Positions 5,672 through 5,766 of a stretch of DNA of 5,766 bases are shown in pieces. Numbering within the stretch: the first letter of the stretch is position 1; every line of letters starts with the position of its first letter. The stretch spans positions 1 to 5,766 of the forward strand of contig CAJLLB010000117.1 of assembly GCA_905207425.1 (NCBI GenBank). The letters run 5' to 3'. The stretch is from an uncultured Collinsella sp. (GTDB lineage: Bacteria; Actinomycetota; Coriobacteriia; Coriobacteriales; Coriobacteriaceae). The translations under genes and the position numbers were made by a program. The notes below the pieces were generated by a model. The model made no database searches. It had not been told where the DNA came from and saw only the letters and a list, made by a program, of their open reading frames with translations.

Positions 5672-5766
5672 GCGGGCACGCGAGCCCTTCGCCCAATCCG
5701 CTGGCATCGTCTGGTCGCGCGCGCAGACGTGGTGTAAGAGTGTCCTGAGGTCCGTCGCTGCAAGTC

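Larger units (their letters stand above)
5181..5766. other. Repeat-rich non-coding region upstream of the regulator
   Basis: These 586 bases contain several short open frames on both strands, but none has a ribosome site or a recognisable product. The ones over 5489-5671 are translations of repeated DNA. The region holds, in order, the regulator's leader, a hairpin element (5238-5313), a likely promoter (5336-5363), an 8-bp palindrome (5365-5383), a second diverged hairpin element (5405-5478) and a 51-bp repeat array (5489-5671). Positions 5672-5766 show nothing I can name. Confidence 0.7.

Noticed and set aside
5410..5763. A minus-strand frame of 117 codons with repeated NESGY-type peptides, and a plus-strand frame (5546-5737) with repeated YPLSF peptides.
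   Set aside because: The peptide repeats mirror the 51-bp DNA repeat. Differences between tandem units are spread evenly over codon positions, no ribosome site precedes either frame, and both strands are open at once.

Overview
The window is a stretch of bacterial chromosome or accessory DNA with moderately high GC and tightly packed genes. It carries four convincing genes: a head-to-head type II restriction-modification pair of the Sau3AI (GATC) kind, a small unrecognised gene, and a predicted ATP-binding transcriptional regulator. The base composition, strong GGAGG ribosome sites and style of the genes would fit a Gram-positive lineage such as the Coriobacteriia (for example Collinsella). 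That is an impression only, because no ribosomal RNA, tRNA or lineage-marker gene is present.

Layout. Positions 1-85 hold nothing firm. The restriction endonuclease (86-1591, minus) and the DNA cytosine-5 methyltransferase (1733-2995, plus) diverge from a 141-bp spacer. That spacer holds a plausible methyltransferase promoter with two GATC sites in it. The methyltransferase is closed by a strong intrinsic terminator (3007-3042). A 163-residue protein of unknown function follows (3122-3613, plus). A 100-bp spacer with a hairpin separates it from the convergent regulator gene (3714-5180, minus), which has an N-terminal AlbA_2/Schlafen-type domain, a GHKL-like ATPase domain and a C-terminal winged helix.

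The last 586 bases (5181-5766) have no credible gene but are rich in structure. The regulator's probable promoter (5336-5363) sits between two diverged copies of a 75-bp hairpin element. One copy keeps a perfect 25-bp-arm palindrome and the other is decayed. Nine copies of the heptamer GAGAGAT (either strand) lie in these elements. Next to them is a second, unrelated array: a 51-bp unit present three times, one inverted and two in tandem, which makes a long inverted repeat.

How the parts work together. The endonuclease and methyltransferase should form a self-sufficient defence module that cuts unmethylated GATC and protects the host by C5 methylation of the same site. The GATC sites in the methyltransferase promoter suggest a feedback loop. 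The regulator probably controls itself and perhaps neighbours through the repeats upstream of it. No direct functional link between it and the restriction-modification pair can be shown from sequence.
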